A DNA stretch of 64,000 nt from Neckera pumila (lineage: Eukaryota; Streptophyta; Bryopsida; Hypnales; Neckeraceae). Below the pieces are notes generated by a model. It made no database searches. It was not told the origin of the DNA and saw only the letters and a program-made list of their open reading frames with translations. The stretch covers positions 23,794,913 through 23,858,912 of the forward strand of contig OZ018410.1 of the NCBI GenBank assembly GCA_963969595.1, in the 5' to 3' direction. Positions 24,405 to 37,528 of the stretch are shown in pieces (the stretch's first letter is position 1; each line of letters begins with the position of its first letter). Made by a program: the position numbers and the translations under genes.

Positions 24405-25500
24405 TAGTCTTTCTTGCTGCTAAAGAAATGACATGGAATGTTGTAACTTTTTATTTAATATTTTGAAACAAACGGAAATTCTATTGCAGAGATTTTGTTG
24501 ATTGTTGATTGATTGTAATTTGTTGATTGATTTGATGGAGAGGTTTCTGCATCTTTTGCTCGATGAATGAGGTTTTTGCATCCTATATGCCACAGTGAGG
24601 TGAAAGAGATATCCGTTACGTAGTGCAAACATAGCATGAGGATCTGAGATTCAAAATTCTTCACTAAACTCTTGAATTGCGTGCGATTGGTGGAAAAATT
24701 TGCATCAAACTCATTAAGAACTTAACGGATACCTGTAAATAATTACATCCACACCTCTTGGCAACCCTTTGTGTCCATTCTCGAATCTCACATCCTCTTC
24801 TCTCATCAAACCTTAGGAAGCAAAGAATTTACCCAATTCAAAGCTCACACTAATACAACTAGTACAACTAGTAAGTTCAATTCTACTTTTCATGATGTAT
24901 TATTCCTTTGATCTACTATAAATAAATAAATTTAATTATCCATGGAATTCATCCCACCTCTCTTGATTAATTGAACCCCTACAAATCCAAATTTTTAATT
25001 AATTCAAATATTGGATGAATACAACAAGAAATATGGAGGTTTGAAGTTGATCATGAGCTCATCCAACTTGGAAACAAAGTGAAATATATCCAATGAAATT
25101 AGTTGCAACTTTGCAATTCAAATGAGCATTCAATTTTAATGCCTGCCTAAGGTATTAAAACTTTTTTTCATCCATCTTGTGACCAAAAGCACAAGCTTGA
25201 TACGCAACATAGCTTCATTGATTTGAGTTTTCAGTGTCATGCTGGAATTTGCTCAATCCTACCCGAGTAGTATGATCAATGAATTTGGTTTGGTCAATTT
25301 CAACAATGACTTCTGGGTTTCAGGGGTTAAGAGTCATTTCCCACGCAACAACATATCATCGTAACAATGCAAAATTCTATATAATCACGTGCAATTTGTG
25401 CATTCGGAGACGATTCTATCACATTTTGGGACTTTCATATGTTCACAAGGATATACATTTGATACAGGTGTCTAGAAATCGTGATTTTGTATTACAGGAG
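24405..25500. other. Convergent intergenic region between pseudouridine synthase and ERV1
   Basis: AT-rich 3' flanks of two converging genes. A possible TTAA-type element occupies 24,972-25,330 (see its entry). No coding evidence. Confidence 0.4.
24972..25330. mobile_element. Possible diverged TTAA-type element (copy A4)
   Basis: The left boundary TGAACCCCTACAAATCC and right boundary GGGTTTCAGGGGTTAA are inverted relative to one another (CCCCT core). The right flank is a perfect TTAA and the left differs by one base. The interior of about 350 bp is AT-rich and without an ORF of note. Confidence 0.45.
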
Positions 25501-28420
25501 CTATTTATAAAGTAGACGTCCTTCAAGGTCGCATGCACCTTCATCGCAGTGGAGTTCTCCCCATCTCGCATCCACCCGCTGGCACGGAAACTGTGGTTTC
25601 CCCAAACTGGAACATAGAGGGACAAGTCCAGATCAAAAACATTAGCATTAAAAAGATTGTCAAGGATGGCAAGTTTCTGCGTAATAGAGTAATCAATGGG
25701 ACCAAAAGATACACAAGCAACAAAAATTTTCTAGATACAATTTTGGAGAACAGAACACTCAAAATGAAGAAACTGAGACGTGAAAAAAAAGAGCTTCAAT
25801 GCAATAATTTCAGTGAAGCCTCAGGGGACCATGCATACAATTATTCAGGTTAATGGGAAAATTACTTACCTCCTGTTCACAACATTGTGTACTTGGCACA
25901 TCCATTGTGCTACCTCAACTCCCGAACCTGATTTAACCGGGTAGGCTCTGATATCCAACCAAATCAAAAGTATGGAAAATTGTCAAGAAAAGCCGCAATT
26001 AGTTAATAGAGGCTTAAAGCATCTTATCCGAAAGAAATTCTCACGAAGTAATGGAGTAAAGATAGGAAATCACACAAAACGGTTCTTTGACAGAACGAAG
26101 TGCAACAGAAGTTCACATACTTTAATACTTCCTTAAAATGCTCAGCACACGTCTTGCAAGGGTACAGCCTCGTCATTATCGACATCTGAAAATAAACCCC
26201 CACATGATTCAGCAATGAGGTGAATTCAAATCTCGCGAATGCTTCAGAAGAACATGAAAAAGAGAACATGTCAGTAAACCCTACGGATATGCAATAGAAA
26301 AGTACTTGACACGCATTCGATTAGAAAGAGGGTAGAAAATACACCAGCTCTTTGATATCGCGCTCCTGCTGCCTAGTGGGCCGATCAGGATACTGTTCAT
26401 CCAAATTAGTAGTTGTTAGAACAGATTGCATACAATCATATTTTTCAGCTGGTTTCCCACTTTCAAATTTGATTGCATACATACGTAATAGTTGCAAACA
26501 GAAACCTTAAGAGGAAACTCGGACAAAAATATTCAAAATCTGATTGATCGAATTCATGTACAACAAAAGTGCCATCATGATATGAAGAGAGATGCACCTG
26601 AGCTGCCAATGTATGCAGAAATGTCCATGTTGCTCGACCTAGGTCTTCTTTTGATACGGCTCCACCGGAGTTTAACTGCCAACCATCCAATACCATTGAA
26701 GACACTTCAAACAACCTATATGTGCACCCGAGACCACTAATCCTTAAGTTACCGACTGAAGCCTTAGCTCCGTTGATAAGCTCATCAGAAGTACTGCCAC
26801 CTCAATGAGAATTAAATGCAGCACTCGAGTTCTGATATCTTCAATAGCATGAAAAACTGAGGTTAGAGACAAATCAGAATATATATTGACTTCCATATTT
26901 TTAAGCGTCAGAGGTAATGGGATGAAGGACACCAAATATCTGAAAGTTACCTCTGGAACCCTAAATTCCTCCGGATATCTAAAATGTGTCTCCATCGGCT
27001 GCATCTCTTTACTACCACTCTCTACCCTTGCGGTGGTGGCGCCTTGAGGTGTTGACGTGCTGCATATAGATTTGTTTAAATAAAGAGTCAGACAAACACC
27101 GCAAACAACATAAATGCAATATCTCTCAGCTTCTCGTGACCGACTCACCCAAGAAGAACATCAAACATAGGCATTAAATTTTACTGACGCACAATGCCAA
27201 TGCACGATTTTGAAGCTGGTGTAGCAGAGTCTCAATGGTTGAGTGGCAGGGGATTAGAAACCCATAATGCTATCACTTCTCACAATCCCGTAGAAAATCC
27301 GATTTACAAGACAAATCCTCAAAGTGAGATTCACGTGCACAAAGAAATTCTGGACGTCAAAGTGCAACATTGAAGTCTAAAACTGTAACTGTTAATGATG
27401 TTTTAGCACACTTAGAATCAAAAGCTGAAAACTAGAGAAGAGAACAAGCAATTTTAACACAATTTTAAGATCTTACAGTCGGAATTTGCAAATTAGGTAC
27501 CTATTCTTCTTGGAAACATCTGATTTTGGTTGTAAGTTAAAAATGTTGTTAGAATTGAATTTTTGACAATAATGACAATGAAGACCACAATTATATAAAA
27601 AATAACTTGCAAGACTTATTACCTACCGCGCTGGCCGGGAGGCATTAACTTGCATATTATTCGTGATAACCATGTCATTGAATGTCATCACCTAGTCCAT
27701 TAAAAATCATTCTTAGTAAGCACAGCTGCCACGAGAGGATCAAAGAGAATTCCAAGCTTGGAAAGAAATTCACTTATTCAACGAAATCCATTTCGACACC
27801 GCAAGGAGAAAACAAATCAAGACAAAGACTGGCAGAATTAGTGCTATAAGGTAGAGTCTCCATTAACCATGTGAGACATTAGAGACTCCATTGACCATAC
27901 ATGTGACTCGTGCTAAGTGTGAAAAAACTTAATCCATTGACGTGTGGCTTTTGCAATTGATTTTTAGATCGACACAAAATAAATGTGCAAAATTTAAGAT
28001 GGTGAAAACTTCTAGATTGTTGTAGGAAAAGGCTCAAAACCTGCATGGTGAATAAAACCTCTCCCTTACTGTATGGTGAATGGAGACTTTACATTACCTG
28101 GTGGGCAAAACAGCCGCTCTCCCAGGCTCCCTTGGCTCTTCTTCCGCTTGCAATGCTTGGCGTCCCTTCCCTCCCCAGACATTTGGCAACTGAAATCTGA
28201 CGAAATTGGTGCCTTGCTGCAGCAGTCCATCCCAGGCTCTCTGCTTATTTTTCACCCCGTTCTCCACCGCAGCGAACATTCCTACGATGTGCTCGAGGGG
28301 CATGAACTTCTGTAACCCTTCACCTTTAGGGTTTGGCAACTCCCAACGAATTCCATTCACTTTGCGATGTTGCTTCCTTCCGGCATCAGAAACTGAGTCG
28401 AGCTTGGGCTCGGGTGCCAT
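25501..28420 (-). CDS. ERV1: FAD-linked sulfhydryl oxidase ERV1 (ALR family)
   Basis: Makes disulfides in the mitochondrial intermembrane space import pathway. The ATG is at 28,420 and exon 1 ends at 28,098. The core follows in order: SKEDLGRATWTFLHTLAAQ (about 26,650), YPDRPTRQQERDIKEL (about 26,370), MSIMTRLYPCKTCAEHFKEVL with the redox CXXC (about 26,160), and AQWMCQVHNVVNRS (about 25,890). The final exon is LGKPQFPCQRVDARWGELHC..., ending CDEGACDLEGRLLYK with a stop at 25,501. The C-terminal CX4C shuttle pair and its position match the plant-type ERV1. The N-terminal extension before the core is about 155 residues, longer than I expect for the Arabidopsis protein, and is low in complexity. 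Splice phases agree at every junction examined, including AA|A at VLK/AYP. Confidence 0.92.
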
Positions 28421-29463
28421 TGCTCCTCCCAAAGGAGAGAGTTAAAACCAAATCACACCTCACACCGATTGCCTCACAAACCCAAACACCAGAACCGTCC
28501 AATTGAAAGAGAAATGCTCCTCGCTCGATGTCAAGTACTCCAATTTATGTGCAAAACATTCAATTCTGTGACAACAAATGCCTCTCCTCAATTCCAATTA
28601 CACAGCAAAATTTTCCACGGCATGGCTCAAAGCACCATGGCACAAAAAAATTCAAAAGAAACTACCAAAAACCCAAAAGACTGCGAAGCTCAATCACTGC
28701 GAAGCTCAATTTCCCCATAACGATAAGTTAGAAGTAATAGTAAGCAAATTTCAGAAATCCTCGACTAAACCCCTCACCGTTGTCACTAAACTCTCGAGGC
28801 CTTGCGTGGGTATAGGGAATTGTGAGAAAAAAACAAGCGCTTGATTGATGAGCTGGAACTAGACTGGATGGGAAGCTCCGGAGCTCCGGAGTTCGTTTGC
28901 GAGATCATCGGCTAAGTTAGCAACTTGTGTCCACATCCCAGGTTCTCTTGGAATTGAACTGAGAAAAACCCTGCTCTTGACCGTCATGAGCACCCACGAC
29001 CGTGCCTCTTCTCCTCTCCCTGTGACCGAGCCTGCAGCTCCAATAAATAATCTCAAAAAGTAATTAGGGGCGATATTTAGGCAAATAATAAGCGCGGTGA
29101 TAAGTGTCAACCTATGAAGGCAAGCACGGTCGTAAGAGAGTGTCTTCGAATCCCTGCTCGAAGAAAACTCTGTGTTGATTTGAATCGAACCCCAAGAGCC
29201 CCAAGACCTCGTCCCCGCGGATCCGCACCCGAAGACATTTTCCGGAATCTCTGCGACTGTCTGGACTGACTTCGTCAAGCGGGAATCAGTGTTCGAATTC
29301 TCGTGTTTCAAGTCTCCGTTTCAAGTTTTTGGTTCGAATTCCAGCTTCGGAGCTTCGGAAATAGGGTTCTGTTGGCATTCCTAGCTCACGTCGTGAATTT
29401 TTCCTTGATCTATTAAGTAGAAGGATTGATGGAACGAAGGGGGAGAGTGCTGTTGTGATCACC
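28421..29463. promoter_or_regulatory. Shared upstream region of ERV1 and the NERD1-like gene
   Basis: A divergent intergenic region of 1,043 bp between two ATGs. A minus-strand open frame at 28,859-29,311 begins with TTG and has no known motif; I treat it as chance. No specific promoter element is claimed. Confidence 0.4.
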
Positions 29464-32400
29464 ATGAGGAAACGCGACTTGGGCATTCTGTTGCTCGCTG
29501 CTTTCGCCATCTTCTTCTCGCTCCAGGTAAGGGACGTGGTGGAGATGAGTGTGAGGAAATTTGCGTCCTTTGGAAACCTGCTACTTCGGAAATTGTAGAG
29601 TATGTTCAGAGTAAGGTATAGTGCATATCCTTGAAATCGCTTAGAGTATGTATGGGCTTGGTATGGAGGAGAGTGACTGGGACTGAATGCGCACTCGGTT
29701 ACATTGCATATAGAGTAGGGTTTTTCCAATTGGAGCTGGAAACAAAGGTTGATAGTGTATATAATGTTCTTTCCTCACTCGCTCTTCACGAGGGTGGTGC
29801 CTGCACAATTTTACGAGTTTTGAGTTTCTATTTGGAATGATGTAAAGGAAAAATTTTGCGAGGTTAAAGTTTGTGGTCTTGTTATACCCAGGCTCCTGTG
29901 GTTACCAGAAAATCACTGTAGAATGCACAATGCACCAATGGAAGGTGCCACTCATGGTTTTAGGGTTTAGTTAGATCACGCCAAGCATGCCACCAATCGG
30001 CCACAGGGGTACATGCTCTGGTTTAATGAAGATGATGAATCGGTTATTAGAGTGACCTACGTACTCCTTGTCAGTAACCAGCTTGCTAATTGTCGTAATG
30101 TGGCAGATTTAGTCGTTCCGCTGGTAATCCTTGCCCATTACTTCCGTTTTCCTGAAAAAGATGCTGCTGTTCTTATAGATTTCTATTTTTAACTCCTGAA
30201 TTGCTTTCCTTTGTGAAGCGTGCGCACTCCATTGTCGTGGATTTCTGGTGATATGAAGTGTTGTGTATGCTGAGCAGAATGAGGGGAGCCTTTCGTTCCG
30301 ACAAGCGTGGGTGCATTACAAGGATAGTCCAATTATAAAGCACGAAGCTGAGCGCTTGCCGCCACCAGTGGTTGCCGACCTTAATGGAGATGGTCACATT
30401 GAGGTTGTTGTCGCCTTAGAAGACAAACTTCAGGTATACTTATTATTTAAGTCTTGTGATTAACTTTAGCTTTTCATTATTGATTAGACGTTTGTTTGCT
30501 CCGTACTGAGTTTATTGAAACATTGGCCAGTGTGTTTTCAATCATGGTAAGTTCTGATAAGAAGCGTCATCGGTTTTTTCTCCCTTTCCCTGACTAACAA
30601 TGATGTCTGACTTTTCCTGTTTTACTAGGTCCATAATTTAGTATGGCTCTAAAGGTTAGCTGGGGACTGTGTCTGTTGCTGAACTTTTGATATTTGCTGG
30701 AGCAGGTTCTTGACCCACGGGTTTCGTTTGCGGAGTATGGCTTTGCGGAAGCACGAGTGTTGGCGGAGGTTTCTCTCCTGCCAGACAGGGTGCGAGTGGG
30801 GTCTGGAAGGAGACCAGTTGCTCTTGCAGCTGGCGAGGTGAAACGAACTTACAGATCACAGGAATTGAAAAAGCAAGTGATTGTGGTCGTAACAGCTGGC
30901 TGGAACATCATTTGCTTTGACCACAATTTGAAGAAGCTTTGGGAAGATGATGTTCAGGTTCACACTGGTCTAAACGGAGTGCTTATTTTTGCGAGTCAGC
31001 TCATTGTCTATGTCTCTTAGGTGTTTGCAATGTGGGTGACATTTTGCAGTTCGTCAATTGTAATCATCAGGATTGGTTCCAGATATACTCTGCATTAGTT
31101 GTGGTGCTTACTATTTCGTAATTTACGGGTGATTTAATTCACAGGATGACTTTCCACATGGTTCTCATCACAAAGAAGTAGCTATAACCATTAGCAACTA
31201 CACCTTGAAGCATGGAGATACTGGACTGATCATTGTCGGGGGGAGTATGGAGGTTCAGCCTCAGGTACTTTGTGAGTTTATGTTATGATCTATGATGATC
31301 TTGTTGTGCCTGAACTCCCACATGAGACAAAATCTAAGAGGCAGTGAGAATGTGGCCCATCTGTCGTTCCTTGTGATTTTTATTTCTTTTGATAGTCAAC
31401 TTGAATTCTGAGTTATGACCTTGAACCTTCAGGTACACTTGGATCCGTTTGAAGAGGAGTTACTCGCAGAGAAAGCAGTTGAGAGTCACCGACATTCAGC
31501 TGGTTCTAATGAGGTAACTTGCACTTTACCGATTAATAGAATTTGGAAAATTATTGATGTCTGCTACCTGCAAATTGGTTGTCGTGGAACTTATTGTTAG
31601 TAGTTATTTATAATCTTTTTGGTTATGATCCGATACAGGAGGAAGAGGATTTGACAAAGCACATGGGTGGTGGTAAGGAGCGTCATTTCTCATACTACGC
31701 TTATGGTGGTATGACTGGTACCCGTCGTTGGGTCCATAAAAGTGAGGTAAGGATGATGTTCACTGATGTTAAGATTGGCTTTCATATCTTCTCTGGCTTC
31801 TAATGACCCTCGCGAGTTACCAATACCATGACAGATTAGGATTCTAACCGGCATTGTAGGAAACTACCTGTGAGGTCATAGGATTATATTTGATCTTCAG
31901 CTCATGTTCATCTGTGTAGGACTTTCGACGTGATACTAACACTGCCGCACTACAACCTCAACACAATTATAGGTTGGATGCCAACTCACTCGCTACTCGT
32001 CATGTTGGAGAGGTGTGATTCTTCACTCTATTTTACTAGACTATTAGGTCGGCATCCAATAGATTGCTACGGATTTTGAATGCTTTTAGCTAGACACAAT
32101 AAGTTGGTCATTCATCTATATTCTGATATATACACTGTTATCGCGGTACAAGTAGATAAATGGGATGGTTGGTTTTTTGGCAGGTTGAATGCAGAGAATT
32201 TCGGGAGTCGGTCCTTGGCGTTATGCCACATCGTTGGGTAATGTTTCTCTTTGTGGCATTCTTTTTATCACATTTGGTTCTGTACCAGTATTTGATTATT
32301 TCATGTGCAATAGGATTCTGATTTGGCTGTTTTCTTCTCACAAACCAGGCTCAAAGAGAGGATACAAGGTTTGAGTTGGCACATTTTAGGAAACATCGCC

Positions 32401-34977
32401 GAAAATTGGTTAAGAAAGTTCAGGGTAAGGACAATAATATGGTGTCTGAAAAACCTGCGACTAAAACTGTTCCAGGCAAAGATTCTCATGGTAATCCTAT
32501 TGCCAACTTTGTTGGCAAAGCTGCTGATCTTGCAGTTGGTGCTAAATCTAGAAAGGTAACGATCGAATCCTTGTTCCTGGAAATTGAATTCTTGGTCCGT
32601 AAGAGAGGTCACTTTCCTTGATGACATTGCAACAGTCTGTTCAAATTTATCAGGTAGTTAGTAATTGATTTTGCCGTCAGGATCTGTTCTTGCGCTTGTC
32701 ATCATAGCTTTAAATTTAATTTGATGGTTCTGGTAGGGTCCATGTTCACTAATACAATGATTTTTTTTTTTGTTGTTGTACAGCAACAATTTATGTATGT
32801 TCCAATGATTACAAATCACACCTCACATTGGTGGGTTCCTAATGTGGTTGTGGCACATCTCAAAGAAGGAATCGAGGCCGTACACTTGGCCACAGGCCGC
32901 ACTGTCTGCAAGGTAATTAGTTTGGTCAATTGGTCAAAATAAGGTGTACATTAACTGCAATTATTGTGTAGAAATTTATCAGGACGAGCTTTTCATGTGT
33001 TTGCTCGGTACCATGTCCATAACTTAGTGGTTGATAGGGGTGTGACTTGGCTAGAATTCATGATGTTCGTGGGTTCGAGTCCAAATACAAGCCATATCTT
33101 ATCTTTGTTTTATCGATGTACATATGGAGGGTGCTACTGAGAACGTTTAATCGTATATCTCATTTCTTCGGATTTGTTGGATATATTTAAGTCTTTGGGT
33201 TTCTGGATATTTCTTTCTAATATGCATCACACGTTATTGGTACGATATGTTGCAGCTGTTTTTACCCGAAGGAGGCCTGCATGCAGATATCAACGGTGAT
33301 GGGGTTCTAGATCATGTCCAGGTGATTAGTACGTTTTTGCAGATCGTGGTTCTTGTTAACAATCCAATTTATGGGCTATTAGTTGATCATTTGCTTTGAG
33401 AAATAAAGTTGTACGTCAAATATCTTCTGTGTTGATCACAAGGCGTGTCAATGTCCAGTATTCAGGTTTTGCAGTGTCTCTGAGTATTTGGTGTGTGTTA
33501 TGGGATGGCATTCTGTAGCTATAAAGAGAGGCATCAAATTCATATCCATTTCATTCCCTACTCACCATTCTTTCACTGCTGGTGATTTGCATCGACTGCT
33601 CTTTCGAATCTCCTAAGAAGTAACGTCAAGGGTTTAGGCCTCTCAGTCAATGTGCTTTGCTTTGCAGGCTGTTGGAGGTCATGGAACTGCACGACTAGTG
33701 CCAACTGGAATGACGGAAGCTCTAAAACCGTGCTGGGCGATTGCTACTTCAGGTGTACCCGTGAGGGAGCAGCTATTTAATGGCACTGTTTGCCGACACT
33801 CTCCCTTTCAAATATATCCGCAGACTTTAGGAGGGCTTGGTCGCCAGCAAGATTCAGGAGATTTTGTAGAAGTACTCGCACCAATCATTTTGCCACATCC
33901 GGATGGCCAACGCCATCGCAAAGGGAGCCATGGTGATATCATCTTCCTCAATAGTCGTGGAGAGGTACTGTGCTTTTCTGTACTGGTCGAGAGCTTTTCT
34001 TCTTTCTGCTCTGTCTGGGTCGGAAGGTAACTACACCGAAATATGACACCCCAAAAATCTTGCAAAATGAGTCCATATTGATTTTAAGAATGTAGAAGTA
34101 TCTTAACATTAGAACTTGTGCCCGTTTTAGATCATTTGCCACTAAACTTTGACTGCGTACACCTTTTGCACATGGTATCCAAATAATGCATTCCTTGATA
34201 CGTTAGAACCTCTTTGATTTGCCATCAAGAGTGTCTAAAATTTTAACCACCCTAAATGTAGACTGTGCTCAGCACTTCAAGTGTCGCAATTTGGTGTGGT
34301 TATCTTAAGTCCTTGTAGCATATGTCCTTGATACGGACACGCTTTGGCTTGCGATATTGTTCACTAGCTAGTGTGAAGTCTAGTAACTTTTGTATTTTGT
34401 TTGGTACCGTTGTGTCCTTTTCCCCTTTGTTAACACTATTTCCCTATGCTTACTGGTTTCTCTCATTTCAATGTTTTGGCTGCAGGTTACCTCTTTTTCT
34501 ATATTAGGCCCCAAACGCAAGCAAGAGGCTGAACACCGTTGGCAGCTTGTGACTGGTGCCTTCTGGACCACGATACCTGAATTGAAAGGTCTTGGAACAC
34601 GCAGAGTTGTGCCCAGCTTGACAGCATTGGCTCTGAGAACGAATGGAGAACCAGAAGCTATTCTTGCAGTTGGTGAGATGGATGGTGTGGTCCTTTCCCC
34701 CAAAGGCAGCCATGTCACTCAGTTCCAACTTCCAGCACCTGCGTCAGCTCCTCTTACGTATGCTGATTTCTCAGGTGACAAGTTCAACGACCTCATTCTT
34801 GAAACTGAAGACGGTATATATGGTTTTGTACAAACTCGCCAACCAGGAGCTATCCTTTTCAGTACATTGGTGGGAGTACTCATCTTGGTAATGGGTGTAA
34901 TTTTTGTTACTCAGCACCTCGGTACTGGTAAAGGAAAGTCGAGACTAGTGGAAAGACGAAATTCTAGTGGCATTTAG
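29464..34977 (+). CDS. NERD1-like FG-GAP repeat, single-pass membrane protein
   Basis: Resembles the plant-specific FG-GAP protein NERD1 (Arabidopsis At3g51050), a Golgi/endomembrane protein linked to the exocyst and cell expansion. Exon 1 (29,464-29,526) encodes a signal peptide, MRKRDLGILLLAAFAIFF. Exon 2 starts at 30,277. Two FG-GAP loops with Ca-binding-like spacing are visible, VVADLNGDGHIEVVVA and HADINGDGVLDHVQ. Other conserved stretches are EARVLAEVSLLPDRVRV, AGWNIICFDHNLKKLWED, and ISNYTLKHGDTGLIIVGG. The last exon ends with a transmembrane helix (ILFSTLVGVLILVMGVIFV) and a short basic cytosolic tail. At least 13 exons. A SINE-like insertion sits in an intron near 33,020. The start is the ATG that yields the signal peptide. 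The link to NERD1 rests on remembered family sequence. Confidence 0.87.
33015..33200 (+). mobile_element. tRNA-derived SINE-like insertion in an intron
   Basis: Contains an A-box-like segment (TTAGTGGTTGATAGGGG, about 33,025) and an exact B-box-like segment, GTGGGTTCGAGTCC (about 33,069-33,082), about 40 bp apart. This is the internal polymerase III promoter layout of plant tRNA-derived SINEs. It cannot fold as a complete tRNA. The 3' boundary is not defined. Confidence 0.55.
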
Positions 34978-36769
34978 AGGTTCTCAGTATGCATACAAGT
35001 CGATGTAAAGTGAAATTCCTTTCCCAATTGTAGGAGTCTCGAGTTGTTGTGACCGATTCTGAATTTATTAGTGTTCTGAATTAATGCTGTGAATTTTATT
35101 ACTGAGCATGTTTCTTTTCACATCTCTGGGTGATATTGTAGTCTTGATGAAGGTGGAGGCTGCTTTAGAATTCTTGTGCAATGCTTTTCCCAGTTTCATC
35201 CTTTTATTCTTCTGGGGGTTTACAATTGTACTGTACTTTTTTTATTTTGTAATTTCACCAGATGAGACTACTTGTTCTCATGATTGTAAGAATTTTCAAA
35301 TGATTGTGCCGAAAATGTACTTGCAACATTTTTTCAACAGTCTAATTTTAAAAGAAATTAAAGATCACAAACAATTGCAAGTTGTATTTCTTTTATGGCT
35401 TCAAGGAGGAATTAAAAATAGTGCTAGAAAATTTCAGCAACAATTTTATTTCACACCCTAAAGACTCTTCAGTGTGACCTCCGAGAAATACAAAATAAAA
35501 TAATAAGTTGATATTTTTCATATTAAAAAAGGGATTTCTGTGTGAGTGGATATTTTCAAACTTATTGGTGGAGTGATATTAAAAAGCATAAATGAATCTT
35601 GAGTCATTTGGAGCCCATATTGCAAAAATTATGGGCCAAAAAAGAAATCAACATGCAACGTGACAAAATATTACAAGTGTTTCTTGTAATTGCCTATATG
35701 GAGTTTATTATTGTAATTTGGAAGTCTTTAAAGTTGTTTTCAATTTTTCAAATTTTATTTAATTTTGTATTCAACCCCTAATTTCCGAGGCACTATATTT
35801 TGGTGTTGACTAAACTTCCAAGTTAATAAAATCTCACCAAAATACGATTTTTAATATTTAAAAATTGAACATCCTTTAAATCCATTTTTAGCATAAAAGA
35901 TTAGACTAAAAAAAATTATTAATGATTTTTCTATTGAAGATTTTGTTCAAAGAGGGCCATTTGCAAATCTTGATTTTTGTAATTAGTCTTAAAGGCTATT
36001 GGAGATGAATCTCAAATATAGTAGATCTGGAGGAAATCACATTAAAGATTTGCTTGAAAAATTGTAGAGTAGATATTGAGAAGCTACATTTTGACTATGG
36101 ATATGTATATTATGTCTTTTAGCCTCATATTTTTTTCATGGCCTCAATATTAGATTTGACATATACAAATGGAAGATTTTAACATTTGAACACATATTTA
36201 CAAGCTAGGATTGACCTCTACACCTTTACATCATTTAGTTTTTGGTGGATAATTATGTAATGAATATGAAGAAAAATGTTTTAATCCTTCAAGATAGTAT
36301 GATTGATCATATTGTGGAAAGTATTATAAAATCTCAAATCCTTAAACTGAGTGAAGAACATTGTATAAATTGCATGATTTCATTCAAAAAAATGTTTATT
36401 TAAGCAAATTATCCCCCTACCCATAATCATTCAAAATTGATAATAAAATAGAAGGCCCTTAATAAAACAAAATTGGGTTAGTCTTATACTTTCCTTTACT
36501 AAGTTAAAATAAAAGCGACGACAATTTAAAAGAAATCCATAAGTGATAGTAATGTGTGATAGTTTATCTATTTATATTTAATTTAGTTTTTAAATATAAT
36601 TATAAATGATACTTCATTTTACTTTTTGTTATTATTAAATGTGAAATATTTATATCTAAAAACACACTAAAGAAGTTATCTATATTTTATCAATGTATAT
36701 TTGAGAGTACATTTGTCAATGTGTATATACTTGTCAATATTTATATTTTGCAAATACCAATAGAAACTC
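34978..36769. other. AT-rich intergenic DNA with a diverged copy of element A1
   Basis: From 35,772 (TCAACCCCTAATTTCCGAGGCAC) to about 36,175, the sequence aligns with 35-480 of the window, sharing 'gatttttctatt.aagattttgt', 'atttgcaaatcttgattttt' and 'ttgtagagtag'. No right end is found, so the copy is truncated or decayed. The rest holds no recognisable gene. Confidence 0.65.
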
Positions 36770-37528
36770 ATGAGTTGTAAACCAATAGCAACCATGTTTC
36801 CAAAGTGGTTTGAGACTTTGCTTAGCATTAAAGACTGTCATTCTCCATGTTCTATACAAAGAAGTGATAGCATACATCATCCATTGCAAAAATACTATTG
36901 CATAGATCATTGTACACAGATTTGTGAGCTTTGTAAATTAGAAAATCATGCTAGATGTCAAGTTTTGCAACTAAGATTTGCCACTAACAAAACCTTGACT
37001 GTGAACAAAGACGAGTTGCCCACACAAGATCTTCCAAGACTTATTGATGTCAAAGAATTTAAATTCAATAGTTTAGAGGTTTATTTCCTCTTTTGTCGCC
37101 CAAGTAAGACACGGTTTTTATTTTTTTGTAAAATTTGTGGCCATAAATTGAAAAGTGGTTATATATATTGTTCACTTAGCTGTATGGTCAAAGGAACAAC
37201 TGATGAAGACTTCCTGCCTATAGCCAATACTGGTGAAGTTGAAGAAAATGAAGGTAATATTAGCAATGAAGGGCAGACGATTGAGACAAGTAATAGTGAT
37301 ACCAATAATACAACACCATTATTAATTGTGGAAATGGAAAATAGAACGAGATGCACTTCAGGGGAATTGGAGATTATACCAAGTTGCCCAACAAAAAGTT
37401 CCACACGAAGTACAATGAAGATCATACAATCACCAAGTTGCCAAATACCAGATCAGACACAAAGTACATGTGGAGTAAGGCGAAGAAAACAAAGTAGACC
37501 TAGTCAAGCGCCTGTAAGCTACTATTAA
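36770..37528 (+). CDS. Intronless PLATZ-family zinc-binding protein (divergent, maybe a retrocopy)
   Basis: A 252-residue uninterrupted ORF starting at ATG. The N-terminal 150 residues fit the plant PLATZ domain: MFPKWFETLL, then C and H residues in DCHSPCSIQ, YYCIDHCTQICELCKLENHARC, VLQLR, DVKEFKFNSLEVYFL, FFCKICGHKL and YCSLSCMVKG. PLATZ proteins bind A/T-rich DNA and repress transcription. The tail is Ser/Thr/Asn-rich with no known motif. Plant PLATZ genes usually have several introns; this one has none and sits among repeats, so a retrocopy or transposon-captured copy is plausible. I see no clear poly(A) tail or target duplication. Expression is uncertain. Confidence 0.75.
   Translation: MSCKPIATMFPKWFETLLSIKDCHSPCSIQRSDSIHHPLQKYYCIDHCTQICELCKLENHARCQVLQLRFATNKTLTVNKDELPTQDLPRLIDVKEFKFNSLEVYFLFCRPSKTRFLFFCKICGHKLKSGYIYCSLSCMVKGTTDEDFLPIANTGEVEENEGNISNEGQTIETSNSDTNNTTPLLIVEMENRTRCTSGELEIIPSCPTKSSTRSTMKIIQSPSCQIPDQTQSTCGVRRRKQSRPSQAPVSYY

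Noticed and set aside
27225..27300. A-box-like stretch (TCAATGGTTGAGTGGCAGGGG) in an ERV1 intron
   Set aside because: No B-box follows, so a SINE or tRNA-like element could not be supported.
28859..29311. 150-codon minus-strand open frame between ERV1 and the NERD1-like gene
   Set aside because: It opens with TTG, not ATG, has no recognisable motif, and lies in a divergent promoter region; open by chance is more likely.
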